From positions 179,170,501-179,234,500 of the forward strand of contig CM065809.1 of NCBI GenBank assembly GCA_033398695.1: 64,000 bases of DNA. Reading direction: 5' to 3'. The notes under the pieces were generated by a model that worked only from the letters and a program-made list of their open reading frames with translations, did not search any database and was not told where the DNA came from. The DNA comes from Orobanche coerulescens (lineage: Eukaryota; Streptophyta; Magnoliopsida; Lamiales; Orobanchaceae). This document shows, piece after piece, positions 22,868 through 33,626 of this stretch (its first letter is position 1; every line of letters starts with the position of its first letter). The position numbers and the translations under genes are program-made.

Positions 22868-23703
22868 CTGAAAGAAGAAAGAAATGACGAAATGCTTACT
22901 AACACCCTTCTGTCCCTCTTTATAATATTCATTATTAGCGTGCGCTAACATCTCATGTTTAGCGTGCGCTACCGCCTTAGCGTGCGCTAACTGACTTTGT
23001 TAGCGTGCGCTATCGAAGACCAGAGGCTACTGTCTTGCTTCGTAAACTAACTTACGTACGTAATGCCCATGCATTAACGTACGTAAAACATCCTGCTTAG
23101 CGTACGCAAGTCATTTATCTTAGCGTGCGCCATCCGAAGTTGACTTGCTACAGTATACACCTACCACGAAGATGCTCGTGACCCCACAAGCCGAAATCAA
23201 CCAATAAAGCCAAGATTCCCTGTTGACCGATATATAGTTAGCGTGCGCTAATCAACATGCATTAGCGTGCGCTAACATTACATTACAACATCCGTTGACT
23301 TATCAGAACGTGCGCCGAAAGTGGCCTGGTCCATGCGTAGATTCCTTCTGAGCTGATCTGAACTAGCGTACGCTAACCTATAAACGTAGCGTGCGCTAAT
23401 CCTGCACGATAGCGTGCGCTATGCATGAATATCAGCGTGCGCTAATAAGGCTATACTTAGCCATTTTCAGCTATCCTTGTCCAACATCTCGACATATCAA
23501 GTACGAACATACGGCATATCAAATATACATTACTCAACACATTATATCCTCGAATACAATTGTCGACCAAATACGACAATTATACCAATACTGACATCTC
23601 AGTCCTTCATTTATTTTATCCCTACTGTACAGATTCCCTGCTGTACAATATAACTCGGATAAAATAATATCAAACGACAGTAGTATAAATTCCGGATATT
23701 ACA
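22098..23703 (-). repeat. 5' LTR of non-autonomous element, U3-side part
   Basis: Continuation of the LTR interrupted at 8726, matching about 2665-4219. It ends GGATATTACA next to the target duplication ccatg at 23,704-23,708. It contains a long (CT)n tract at about 22,807-22,864, much longer than the 3366-3386 tract in the sister LTR. Confidence 0.9.
22918..23452 (-). promoter_or_regulatory. TAGCGTGCGCTA array and TATA box, 5' LTR of non-autonomous element
   Basis: The TATA box is the complement of 22,918-22,924, and the array begins at about 22,936. In element orientation this is the promoter LTR. Most copies match those of the sister LTR. Confidence 0.72.
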
Positions 23704-23708
23704 CCATG

Positions 23709-25003
23709 TAATCGATATGGGGGAAGGGGTAGCTATCTTTCGGGCAGGCTTTGTTCAGGTTGGAGAAATCAATGCAGAGCCTCCATAGCCCGGTCAGATT
23801 TTTTACCAGGACCGGGTTGGCTACCCAAGTTGGGTATTGGGCTTCCCGAATAAATCCGTTATCAATTAGCTTTTCAACCTCCTCTTCCAGCCCCTTCTGT
23901 AGCTCCGGCCCCATTTTCCTTCTTCTGTATGACCAGCTTTGAACTGGGGTCGATATTTAGCCGGTGGCATGCAAGTTCCGGGTCAATCCCCGACATATCG
24001 GAATGGGTCCAAGCAAAGACATCCAAATTTTGTCTTAGATGGGAGATCAGCTCGGAGTGAATCGGCTTTTGGAGGTTATGGCCGATCTTTAGTCGTCGGG
24101 TTGGATTAGATGGGTCCATGTCGACCTGGTCCAATTCTTCGGTTGGCTCAGCATGGCGAACTTTCCCCTTCGGGTTTTGGTATCGCGGGTCGACGGGATC
24201 TTCTTCCGGGATCGGTTCCTTCCCAGGCCTGCGGCCCCGGTCCGCTTCCTGTTCGGCTCCTATTTCGGGGATCTGCGCAGCTTCGGGATTTTCAGTCCCT
24301 TGTTCAAGTGGGGTGTTTCCTTTCGGCTGTTCGGAGCTGGTGGTTCCCATATCTTCCGGAAAATTTTCCGGGATGCCTTCCGCGGTGTTGATTTTGCGAG
24401 CCCTGATGCTGAGATTGTATTCCCGGGCGGCCCTTTGATCCCCTCTATGTACCCCGACGCCGTCCGGGGTGGGAAATTTCATGCACAGGTGATAGGTAGA
24501 CTGAGTGGCTCTCAGCCTTGACATCACAGGTCGGCCTATGATGGCATTGTAGTCGCTGTGCACATCGATGATCTTGAAGGTTGTGATCATCGTCCTTCTG
24601 ATCGGCCCCTGACCGAATTCCAGGGCGAGGTCGATTTCCCCCAGCGGGGAGGTGCGGCAGTTGGCAAATCCCCGAATCTCCTTGTTGCAGGGCCGGACGT
24701 AAGATTGGTCTATCTTCATCCTACGAAGGGTATGAAGGTAGATGATGCTTGCATAGGCCCGAGAGTCCACCAATATCCTGTGGACCGGGATCCCCATTAT
24801 GGGCAGAGTGATGACAAGGGCGTCTGAATGGGGATGGTCCAAGCCGTCTGCGTCGGCCTCCTCAAAAGTAACGGCCAGCTGGGGGGTTTTAGGGGCTTCT
24901 TCGGCCACCGACAGGAACCCTTCTGCTCGGCGTTCGGTCCGTTGATAGGAGGTGGTGGCTTCTCGGATGGATGCCTTTTTTCTGGCGCTTCGACCGATGA
25001 TCA
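23709..25003 (-). pseudogene. Tat-lineage protease and RT N-terminal part
   Basis: On the minus strand, 25,004-23,874 encodes a gypsy protease region: ILVDSRAYASIIYLHTL at the active site, then YNAIIGRPVMSRLRA. The active-site triad, normally DTG or DSG, reads DSR, which should abolish catalysis. A hydrophilic linker and the RT start follow (DMSGIDPELACHRLNID). A frameshift near 23,900 moves to the frame 23,914-23,709, with NGFIREAQYPTWVANPVLV and LNKACPKDSYPFPHID. That frame ends at the nested element and continues at position 600. Confidence 0.88.
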
Positions 25004-25849
25004 TCGACCTCGGCGGTGCCCATAATCGTCAGAATTTCCCGGGGGGATTTGGGGGCCAGAGGCACCCGATCATTCTTGGCTCTCGTCGGGTCGGCCCTAT
25101 CCTGGCGATCCCGAGGCGGGTTCCGGGTAAACCGCCTCAAGCCTGTCTCGTCGCATACCGCGATCAAGGCGGCGACGAGGTCTCGGCACTGTTCGGTGTT
25201 GTGACCCGCTGATTCATGATATTTACAAAAGCGGGTCTGGTCCATGTCCTTCTGATCTTTGTAGATCGGCCGAGGAATCGGGAGCAGGTTTTTGTCCTTT
25301 ATTTGATCGAATATGGCCGCGGCTCCGACTGAATATATTTCAGCGTAATTGGCCATGAGCTCGGGCCTACGATAACTATGAGTTGCAGGGACTATCAAGG
25401 AAGAGGCGGGGGTTTTATTTTCCCGACGGGGTTCCTGACGGGCCTCTTTGTAGTCACGCCTATCTTCTTTCTTTTTATACGATCCTTTTTGATCGGAGGG
25501 CATGACGAACATTGGGGCCGGCATAGCTTCCTCGGCGGCTATGTGGGAGCTAGCGCGCTCCAAGAATTCCTGGTAGGTGTGTGGGACATTCTGACACACC
25601 GTCCAGCGAAAAAAAGAATTTTTGAGAAGGCCGGCCTGGGCAATAATGGCCAGCGCATCGTCAGACATAGGTCCGTCTCCAATATCCGTTTATTGAAACG
25701 GGATATATAATCTTTAAGGGACTCGTTCGGCCCCTGGACCACGGAAGCAATAGATGAGCGTGGGGCGACTCGCACAAGGGACCCCATGAAGTGGGATCGG
25801 AACGTCGCCGAAAGCTGAGCCCATGTTTGAACCGAATGATGGGGCAGCG
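24889..25849 (-). pseudogene. Tat-lineage gag, C-terminal part
   Basis: On the minus strand, 25,849-25,668 continues the capsid interrupted at 36,166 (TWAQLSATFRSHFMG, ESLKDYISRFNKRIL). The ORF 25,668-24,889 follows and contains a nucleocapsid zinc knuckle, CKYHESAGHNTEQC. The reading across the chromovirus insertion is collinear after removing one TSD copy, which independently supports the nesting model. At least one frameshift separates the two parts. Confidence 0.85.
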
Positions 25850-25875
25850 TCCGATGTAATACCCGGTTTGTAACT

Positions 25876-26045
25876 CAGTCATTATCATTCAGTATTTATC
25901 ACTCAGTCATTATCATTCAGTAATTATCACTCAGTCATTATCATTCAGTATTTATCACTCAGTCATTATCATTCAGTAATTATCACTCAGTCATTATCAT
26001 TCAGTATTTATCACTCAGTCATTATCATTCAGTAATTGTCATTCA
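25876..26045. repeat. 28-bp tandem repeat at the LTR start
   Basis: About six head-to-tail 28-bp units built on TCATTATCATTCAGTA and TTATCACTCAG, alternating between two variants (AGTATTTATC and AGTAATTATC). The same array starts the 3' LTR at about 33,648-33,815. Confidence 0.9.
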
Positions 26046-26212
26046 GTAAATTCACTCATTAATGATCAATTTGTCACTCATATTCAATCATTATGTTCAC
26101 CGTTCAGAGTAATTGTATCGTGTATCAATCGTCATTCATCATCAATCTAATTAGAGAATCGTGTGGTGTTTGCCATCGTTGTCATTTCATAGTGTGCGGT
26201 GTGTGAGGAGTA

Positions 26213-26773
26213 GCGCAGGTTACGTACTCTTTTTAGCGTGCGCTAATCGAGTACTGGTAGCGCACGCCACCTCTCAACACTAGCGCACGCTAGTGTAGTT
26301 GAGCAGGCAGTCTAGAAGGCACTGGACTGCAGTCGGGATTATAGGTAGCGCACGCTACGAATGGTAAGTAGCGCGCGCTAGTGAGCCGGAGTAGCGCACG
26401 CTATGCAGTCTGTGTAGCGCGCGCTAAGGTCGGATCAGGTTGAGTCCAGTGGCTACTGGACTGAATTGAATTATTGATAGCGCACGCTAGGAGTGCTTTC
26501 CAGCGTACGCAAGTGATGTGGTAGCGCACGCTAATCGTTGGTTGTAGCGCACGCTACCGAGATCAAATCAGAGGACAGAAGGTTTCTGGACTCCAGTACT
26601 GGGCACCATATAATTCGTTAGCGCACGCTAACAGCTTGGGGTTAGCGCACGCTACAAAATGGTACGTAGCGCGCGCTACCGTTCCGTACAGTGGGTACTG
26701 GACTACCCAAAGTACCCGTTAGCGCACGCTACGCAGAAGAGCTAGCGCGCGCTAAACTGGTGTGACTATAAAG
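26213..26773 (+). promoter_or_regulatory. Phased TAGCGCACGCTA/TAGCGCGCGCTA palindrome array with TATA box
   Basis: Sixteen copies of a 12-bp (near-)palindrome start at about 26,234, 26,258, 26,281, 26,346, 26,369, 26,392, 26,415, 26,478, 26,501, 26,522, 26,545, 26,619, 26,643, 26,667, 26,720 and 26,743. Within clusters the spacing is 21-24 bp; clusters are separated by spacers of 53-74 bp containing CAGT/ACTG inverted motifs. TATAAAG at 26,767 sits 24 bp after the last copy, in phase with it. This looks like a multi-site binding array for a dimeric factor (inference). Confidence 0.8.
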
Positions 26774-28385
26774 AGGACAGTGCAGTCCACTTCGTCATTT
26801 ATTCATCTCATTTCACTCCTTCGGTAGTTTTGGGCGATTTCGGGCGTTTCGGAGAGGATCCTTCGAGGTGTAATCATCAATCATCATCTTCAAGCTCATC
26901 ATTCGGATTAATCATCATTTCATCATCTTCATCACATCAAATCAAAGGTATTAATCCCTTGAACTTCGAATCTCGGATTTTTGGGTTTTCCTTCCGATTT
27001 TCTTCGTGTAAGCTTGGATTGTTATTGGAATATGTTAGATATGGATTATATATCTTGGATAAATATATTCCTACGGATTTAATGGCTATTTTGGGGAATT
27101 ATATCAAGAACCCTTGGGGGTTGACTTCGGTTAATTTGGGGATTTCCGATTGTCGTTGTTGTAATCTTGGATTGTGGATTCCTACGGGATTATTGATATC
27201 ATTGTTAGTGTTTTGATTGTTTGAAATACTCATTTCGGAGTTGGGTTCAATATAGTCGAGTTCGAATATTGTTGTATCGACGTTTGAGTCGATTATGATC
27301 GTTTTTGGAATTGCGTAATGATCGGATTATTGGTAATTGTATTATGCAAGGTTGTTCGAGCGACCGACATTTCATTTAGGACGTTGTTCGTGGACGGACA
27401 TTCTTCATCGGTATTGTGTAAGTTAATTCTTACTCGGTTAAAAGGATATTCATTCCTTTTGATGTTGTTCATTCATAATCGTAACTCATTCATCATTGTA
27501 TTAACCGTATCAAAACTTGTCATTGTCAATTAATCACCTCAGTCATAAGGAACGACGGTTCCAATCATTTCATTAAGCAGTCATTCATTTCACCATCATT
27601 TAATCTTGGTGAGTCATTATTCATTTTCGTGTCACCTTTGTCATATTGTGGCATTCCGGGTCATACTGGCGTGCCGGTTGGTATGTGTAGGATTTTCATG
27701 TCGGGCACATTATAGTCGTGTGTTGGTTGGTGGCCTCACATTGGACTGTGCACACGAGTTGATGGCTTCGTGAGACTGATTAGGTACAAGACCACACGTG
27801 TATTCGATCGATACTCGTTGGTGGCTTGTGCACGGACACATTTCCATCCCGGACGTAGTGTGGCGCCATTCCTGTGAGCCGTATCATTAGTTGATTCATA
27901 TAGCATGTTTGATTGCGTATGTTTCGACAGGATAATTCATAACTTCAGATATATCATGATTGTGTATTTTCAACCCTTGAGGATTGTTGTTCTGTGTAAC
28001 TGACCCCGTTGGGGAATATTGTTTTTCAGGTCATGGCAAGGCTAAAGCACGGGGAGAGCACGGTGACGGCGAGGAGTCCCAGTGATACTAGTAGGGGGCC
28101 CCGATCTTTCAGTTATTCACGTTGTTGTCCTTTAATTTCCGCTGCAGACTTTCATTTGAATATTCATTTCACTCAGTGTTGTATATTTTATCTTCACATA
28201 AAATATACATGTATTCTGTATTATCCTGGGTGTGTTGTATGAAACTCCTCATCGGAGTAATTAATGTTGTAATGTGGTTCGGTACTACATTTACCTGTGT
28301 AATTCATTTATTTTCATTCGCACAGTGGGTCCCGATCGGGGTCCACGGCACTGTAATATCCGCCTAGTTTGGGGTGTTACAGAGT

Positions 28386-28397
28386 TGGTATCGGAGC
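28386..28397 (+). promoter_or_regulatory. Primer-binding site, iMet type with one change
   Basis: TGGTATCGGAGC, 4 nt after the LTR end, matches the iMet primer site TGGTATCAGAGC except for one A-to-G difference. Confidence 0.9.
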
Positions 28398-28876
28398 GTG
28401 GTTTTGAATACTACCTTCTGAGTCATGTCTCATTTGAAATCATCGTTCATCAGACTAGTATCATTGGACTTTCGTGTCACGTGTGACCTGTGCAAATGCC
28501 GAGCCAATCAGACCAAGAACTGTAAGATTTCTAATGCCATGGTATAATTTCTGGCAATAATCATTCATTCATAATTCATCAGTTAACAATCCTCATTCAT
28601 TATTTTCAATTATGATCAAGTCGATCATGTTAATTCATTAATCACTCAATTCATTTCATTACTCAGTTGTTGATCTTGAAGATCATAACATTAACCTTGT
28701 TAAATTGTTCAAGATAATCATATCAAGAACTTTATCAGATAATCACGTCATTTCAGTTGATCATTCATGTAATCGTTGTATTTGAGCATGTATGCTCATT
28801 TTCATCATTTCATAATATAATCATAATGTGATACTCATGCGAGATATATAATCATCATACAACTTTCCACTTCAGT
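28398..28876 (+). other. Untranslated leader of the chromovirus
   Basis: AT-rich sequence with repeated TCATT words between the PBS and the gag ATG. No ORF of note. Confidence 0.6.
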
Positions 28877-30619
28877 ATGGAAAGGGCTGGCAGAGGACGT
28901 GGAGGACGAGGCCGTGGAGCGGGCCGAATCCCGAGAGCTCGTGTGAATACACATGCAAACGCGAGAAATAATGCTAATTCATCGAGCAGTGATGCTGCCA
29001 CTCATTCACCTGGACGTAATCAATCACTATCAGGGAGCCGTACCCGGGATACATCTCAGTCGGAGGGTGTTCGGGTCGACCCACTCGCTTTTATGCAGGG
29101 CATGATGGCCCAAATGACTCAGATGGCACAATTAATGGAGACAATTCATAACTCCACGACTCAAAATCAACAGGCTCCTCCGCCGCCACCTCAGAGGCAA
29201 GAGAGGGGTGTAAGCAGTATCATTGGCGATATCTCTCGTCAGCGACCACCTACCTTCGAGGGCTCATCTGAGCCGGCGGATATTGTTCATTGGCTTGAGC
29301 ATTTCGAGAAGTTATTTGCTATGGTGGATTGCCCTGAAGGGCATAAGGTTTCAGTTGCGGCTTACTATCTTGGTAAGAGCGCTCATTCATGGTGGTTATC
29401 GTTGAAGCCCACCGACGGATCATGTACTTGGGATCAGTTCAAAACTCTCATGATGGAGAGGTATTATCCAGCCCCACTCAGGGAGGCTAAGTTGTCGGAA
29501 TTACTCACTCCCGACTTCTCAGCGGACGATGATGTTCTTGCCATCGCCGAAAAATTTCAGGAACTTCTTCCGTTCGCCTCATCTATCATTCACTCTGAGG
29601 CAGACAAGATCAAGTATTTCAGCAAGAGGCTGAAACCTCGTATGCGGCTACAGTTGCTTAATCATAATTGTACCACTCTGGCCGAGTTCATTGAGAAAGC
29701 TCTCACTTACGAGCTTACTACTAAGGAAATTGCTAAGCAACAACCCTCATCAGCTGGCAAGAAGTCTAAGAACCGTAATCAGTCTGACGGCAGTCAGGCC
29801 ACTTTCAAGAAACCACGTGCGGGCTCTACTTTCTCTGAGCGACCTCCTATGGCGCCTAGACCCGCAGAATCTCAATCACGAGCGGCCAGTTCGGCCATCA
29901 CCTGTTTCAACTGTGAAGAACAGGGTCATTTCAGCACCAAATGTCCGAAGCAGACTGTCATGTGCCACAACTGTGGGATTGCTGGGCATAGGGCCCGTTT
30001 TTGCCGTAGGGACTCTAAACCCACTCCGGCATCATCTCAGGCCCCAGGACATTCAGCGGTGCAGAATCAGGCCACTCAGTCAGCGTCGTTTAAGACGACA
30101 GGAGCTAAAGGCGGAGCCAAGAACTATCAGACGGGAGCGTCCGGCTCGGGGGCCGGCAAGCCCCGAATTTACGAGATGAAGAAGACCGATGATCCAGAGG
30201 CCCGAATGATCTCAGGTACACTCGATATTCTATCCCATCCTGTGTGTACCCTTTTTGATACTGTTGCATCGCATTCATTCATTTCCGAGTCATGTTTGAG
30301 TAGACTACGTCTGAGTAGTGCTACTGGTTGTGAGCCTTATGTCATTGGTATACCTGACGGTAGAAGAATTATCGGAAATCGTGAGATTCAGAATTGTCCG
30401 ATTCAGCTTCATGGCCGTGTATGGCTAGCAGACCTAATCGTGGTAGATCTACCGAGAGACGACGTCATTCTGGGTATTGACTGGATGGATCGTCATGATG
30501 CCATCATTAGTGTCCGTAAGCGTATGGTCACTATCATTTCAGACGATGGGGTTGAATATGTTTTTCAGGGAGGTAATCCCGGTCGTTCCGGTAAAGTCAT
30601 TAATTTGATGAAAGAGTAA
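28877..30619 (+). CDS. Chromovirus Gag-protease (580 aa), protease active site mutated
   Basis: This single ORF encodes Gag and protease. The N-terminus is RG-rich (about residues 4-20). The capsid domain includes [20 protein letters not shown] and [11 protein letters not shown]. Two CCHC zinc knuckles follow: [14 protein letters not shown] (343-356) and [14 protein letters not shown] (363-376). The aspartic protease has [12 protein letters not shown] and the later VILGIDWM block. The catalytic triad D-[ST]-G reads D461-T462-V463, a G-to-V change (codon GTT at 30,263-30,265) expected to inactivate it. The TAA at 30,617 falls one base out of frame with RT text that continues directly, so the original was probably one Gag-Pol ORF. 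Confidence 0.92.
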   Translation: MERAGRGRGGRGRGAGRIPRARVNTHANARNNANSSSSDAATHSPGRNQSLSGSRTRDTSQSEGVRVDPLAFMQGMMAQMTQMAQLMETIHNSTTQNQQAPPPPPQRQERGVSSIIGDISRQRPPTFEGSSEPADIVHWLEHFEKLFAMVDCPEGHKVSVAAYYLGKSAHSWWLSLKPTDGSCTWDQFKTLMMERYYPAPLREAKLSELLTPDFSADDDVLAIAEKFQELLPFASSIIHSEADKIKYFSKRLKPRMRLQLLNHNCTTLAEFIEKALTYELTTKEIAKQQPSSAGKKSKNRNQSDGSQATFKKPRAGSTFSERPPMAPRPAESQSRAASSAITCFNCEEQGHFSTKCPKQTVMCHNCGIAGHRARFCRRDSKPTPASSQAPGHSAVQNQATQSASFKTTGAKGGAKNYQTGASGSGAGKPRIYEMKKTDDPEARMISGTLDILSHPVCTLFDTVASHSFISESCLSRLRLSSATGCEPYVIGIPDGRRIIGNREIQNCPIQLHGRVWLADLIVVDLPRDDVILGIDWMDRHDAIISVRKRMVTIISDDGVEYVFQGGNPGRSGKVINLMKE

Positions 30620-32235
30620 GATTACTCAATCAGGGATGTGTCGGTTATTGGTGCTATATGTCCAAAACCGAGAAGTCATCAGTAATGTTGACGGATATTC
30701 CAGTAGTGGGGGAATATGCCGATATTTTTCCAGACGAGTTACCTGGTCTGCCTCCACCGAGAGATGTGGAATTCACGATTGAGTTGGAGCCCGGTACGTC
30801 CCCGATATCGAAGGCACCGTACCGGATGGCCCCGACCGAAATGCAGGAATTGAAGAACCAACTTGAGGAGTTGTTCGAGAAGGGTTATATTCGACCGAGT
30901 GCGTCCCCGTGGGGAGCACCAGTGCTCTTTGTCAAGAAGAAGGATGGTTCGTTCCGCTTATGTATTGATTACCGGAAATTGAACCGGGTGACAATCAAGA
31001 ATAAGTATCCTTTACCCCGTATTGATGATCTCTTAGATCAACTTCAGGGAGCTTCAGTATTTTCCAAGATCGACTTAAGATCTGGATATCATCAGTTGCG
31101 GATTCGAGAGTCGGATATCGCGAGGACGACATTTCGAACACGCTATGGTCATTATGAGTTTGTGGTCATGCCGTTTGGGTTGACTAATGCACCTGCGGTA
31201 TTCATGGAATTAATGAATCAGGTTTTCATCGACTATCTGGATCAGTTCGTGGTTGTCTTCATTGATGACATTTTGATTTATTCTCGTGACCGGGAGGAAC
31301 ACGAGTCTCACCTTCATCAAGTTCTCGACGTGTTGAGACGTGAACAACTTTATGGGAAGTTTTCCAAATGTGAGTTATGGATGTCCGAAGTGACGTTTCT
31401 CGAACACGTAATTTCATCAGACGGAGTTCGTGTCGATCCTCAGAAGACGGAGGCTATTCGAGATTGGCTACCTCTGAAGAATGTTAAGGAGATCCGAAGC
31501 TTCCTCGGATTAGCGGGTTATTATCAGAGATTTGTGGAGGGATTTTCTAAAATCGCTCAACCCATGACGAACCTTTTACGGAAGGATAAGAAATACACGT
31601 GGTCCGACGCGTGTCAGCAGAGTTTTGAGGAACTCAAGAGCCGGTTAACCAAGACTGTCCTTTCTTTACCGCAAGGGACGGAGGGATTTGTGGTTTATAG
31701 TGATGCGTCGGACAGGTCTCGGATGTGTACTCATGCGAGCAGAAAGTTATTGCTTATGCTTCACGGCAATTGAGACCTTACGAGGTTAATTATCCGACCC
31801 ACGACACTGGAGCTAGCGGTAGTGGTGTTCGCATTGAAGATTTGGCGTCATTACCTTTATGGCGTTAGCTGTCAGATATTCACCGACCATAAGAGTTTAA
31901 AGTATATATTTACTCAGAAGGAGTTAAATATGCGACAGAGACGGTGGTTGGAACTGATCAAAGATTATGATATCGAGATCCTTTACCACCCGGGCAAGGC
32001 GAACGTTGTCGCCGATGCCTTGAGTCGTAAGTCTATTCAGGAGCAGATGCTTGCTCGTTTAACAGCTCAGAAAGAGCTTCAACAGGAATTCCTTAGACCC
32101 GAGATCGAGGTCTGGCTTCAGCGAGTTCAGGGACAGCTTTGTATGCTTGAGATTTCATCGTCACTTGAGGAGGCAATCAGAGAGAGTCAGGGTTCGGACC
32201 CATCATTGTTACGCATCCGAGAGGATGTGGTTTAG
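30620..32235 (+). pseudogene. Chromovirus reverse transcriptase and RNase H, frameshifted
   Basis: RT reads through in the frame of 30,658-31,773. In-frame sequence upstream of that ATG also matches the usual junction, so the Met is not a true start. Motifs: [46 protein letters not shown] and the catalytic FIDD (residues 201-204 of that ORF). RNase H begins FVVYSDASD and then shifts frame at about 31,710. Its second half continues from about 31,775 in the frame of 31,822-32,235 ([22 protein letters not shown]). The RT active site is intact; RNase H needs one frame correction. Confidence 0.92.
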
Positions 32236-33593
32236 GGGAAAGCCCCTGGGTTTGTGGTCCACGAGGATGGAATTTTGAGATTTAAGAATCGGTTGTGCGT
32301 ACCGGCGAATGACGAGTTGAAAAACTCGATTTTGAAAGAAGCTCATGCTACCCCTTATTCTGTTCATCCGGGGTCTAGTAAGATGTATAAGGACTTGAAA
32401 CAAAATTACTGGTGGAGTAATATGAAGCGAGAAGTCGCAGAATTTGTTTCGAGATGCTTAACCTGTCAACAAGTCAAGATTGAACATCAGCGACCGGCGG
32501 GTATGCTGAAACCTCTCCCTATTCCAGAGTGGAAGTGGGAAGACATTTCTATGGACTTCATCACGAGCTTGCCGACGAGCCGTCGTGGCATGAATACGAT
32601 TTGGGTGATGGTGGACCGCTTAACTAAATCAGCTCATTTCCTTGAGATCAAGGATACGTGGGGTCCTGAGAGACTGGCCCAGTTGTTCATCAAAGAGATA
32701 GTGAGACTGCACGGTACTCCTAAGAGTATCGTTTCCAATCGTGACGGACGATTTGTGTCTCATTTTTGGAAATCAGTTCATCGTGCTATGGGAACTCAGC
32801 TTAATCTCAGTACTGCTTTTCATCCCCAGTCCGACGGACAATCAGAGAGGACTATTCAGACCTTAGAGGACATGTTGAGGGCATGCGTCCTCGATTGGAA
32901 AGACGATTGGGAGGCCCAACTTCCATTGATCGAGTTCACGTACAATATAGTTGGCATTCTTCGATTAAGATGGCACCTTATGAGGCTTTGTACGGTCGTC
33001 GTTGTCGATCTCCTTTGTGTTGGGATGACTTATCAGAATCAATCGGCACCGAGCCCGATATGCTTATAGCCGCCCGTGAGAAGGTAGCTTTGATCAGGAG
33101 TCGTTTGTTGACCGCTCAGAGTCGACAGAAATCATATGCAGATAATCGTCGTCGACCATTAGAGTTCGAGACGGGTGACCATGTTTTGGTCAAGGTATCC
33201 CCAAGTCGTGGTATCTTCCATTTTGGGAAGAGGGGAAAGTTGAGTCCGAGATTCATTGGACCGTTTGAGATTTTGGATCGAGTAGGCGAGTTAGCTTATC
33301 GATTGGCTTTACCTCCGGCGTTGAGCCGAATTCATAATGTGTTTCACGTCTCCCAGTTGCGGAAGTATGTTGCCGACCCGAGTCACATACTTCAGTTCGA
33401 GGAAATCGAGATCGCCGATGATCATTCATATGAGGAGCGTCCTATACGAGTTTTAGAGCGGCGAATCAAACAGTTGAGAAATAAGACGATTCCTTTGGTT
33501 AAAATTCAGTGGTCTAGACATGGAGTCGAAGAGGCTACTTGGGAAACCGAGGATAGTATGCGGGAGAGTTATCCCGAGTTGTTTGACCCTTAG
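32236..33593 (+). pseudogene. Chromovirus integrase with chromodomain, catalytic Asp mutated
   Basis: The zinc-binding N-terminus includes HATPYSVHPGSSKMYKDLK and CLTCQQVK. The core has SMDFITSLP (first Asp, residue 101 counted from 32,254), then SNRDGRF where the second catalytic Asp should be; this reads Asn at residue 162 (AAT at 32,737-32,739). QSERTIQ follows, with Glu at residue 198, so D-N-35-E instead of D-D-35-E. A frameshift near 32,945 moves into 32,883-33,593, which carries the GPFEILDRVG domain and a C-terminal chromodomain (about 33,430-33,590, ending EEATWETEDSMRE). The chromodomain would target integration to marked heterochromatin. Confidence 0.92.
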
Positions 33594-33626
33594 TTTCGGG
33601 GACGAAACTCTTTTAAGGGGGGTGTA
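33594..33626 (+). promoter_or_regulatory. Polypurine tract before the chromovirus 3' LTR
   Basis: GGGGACGAAACTC then TTTTAAGGGGGGTGTA directly before the LTR start TGTAATAC. The non-autonomous element has a nearly identical context on the minus strand at about 4220-4250. Confidence 0.85.

Larger units (their letters stand above)
601..23703 (-). mobile_element. Non-autonomous LTR retrotransposon with giant LTRs (LARD-type), itself carrying a nested Athila element
   Basis: The element starts TGTAACACCC and ends ATTACA, and is flanked by the 5-bp duplication ccatg (596-600 and 23,704-23,708). Two 3.6-kb LTRs (601-4219; 6663-23,703 minus the nested insertion) flank only 2.4 kb of internal DNA with no gag or pol. 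Orientation is minus. The iMet-type primer site is at 6646-6657 next to the right LTR, and the polypurine tract is at 4220-4236 next to the left LTR. It interrupts the RT of the Tat element. It belongs to the same family as the chromovirus at 25,855-36,160: the LTR termini, PPT context, TATA context and palindrome array all match. It probably depends on enzymes from such a partner (inference). Confidence 0.9.
25855..28381 (+). repeat. Chromovirus 5' LTR (2,527 bp)
   Basis: Matched by 33,627-36,160. Contains, in order, a 28-bp tandem repeat, a palindrome array, the TATA box at 26,767-26,773 and a long R-U5 region. The ORFs at 26,830-27,216 and 27,318-27,533 recur in the 3' LTR only because the LTR is duplicated; they resemble no known protein. 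Confidence 0.94.

Noticed and set aside
22600..22948. ORFs with long (RE)n or (SL)n runs
   Set aside because: Translations of the (CT)n microsatellite in the LTR.
24110..25212. Several plus-strand ORFs of 60-122 codons
   Set aside because: Shadows of the minus-strand Tat gag-protease coding sequence in GC-richer DNA.
25876..26045. CRISPR-like regular repeats
   Set aside because: Contiguous 28-bp tandem repeats without spacers, inside a plant LTR.
26830..27216. 128-codon Ser-rich ORF repeated at 34,611-34,997
   Set aside because: Duplicated only because the LTR is duplicated; lies downstream of the LTR TATA and has no known relatives.
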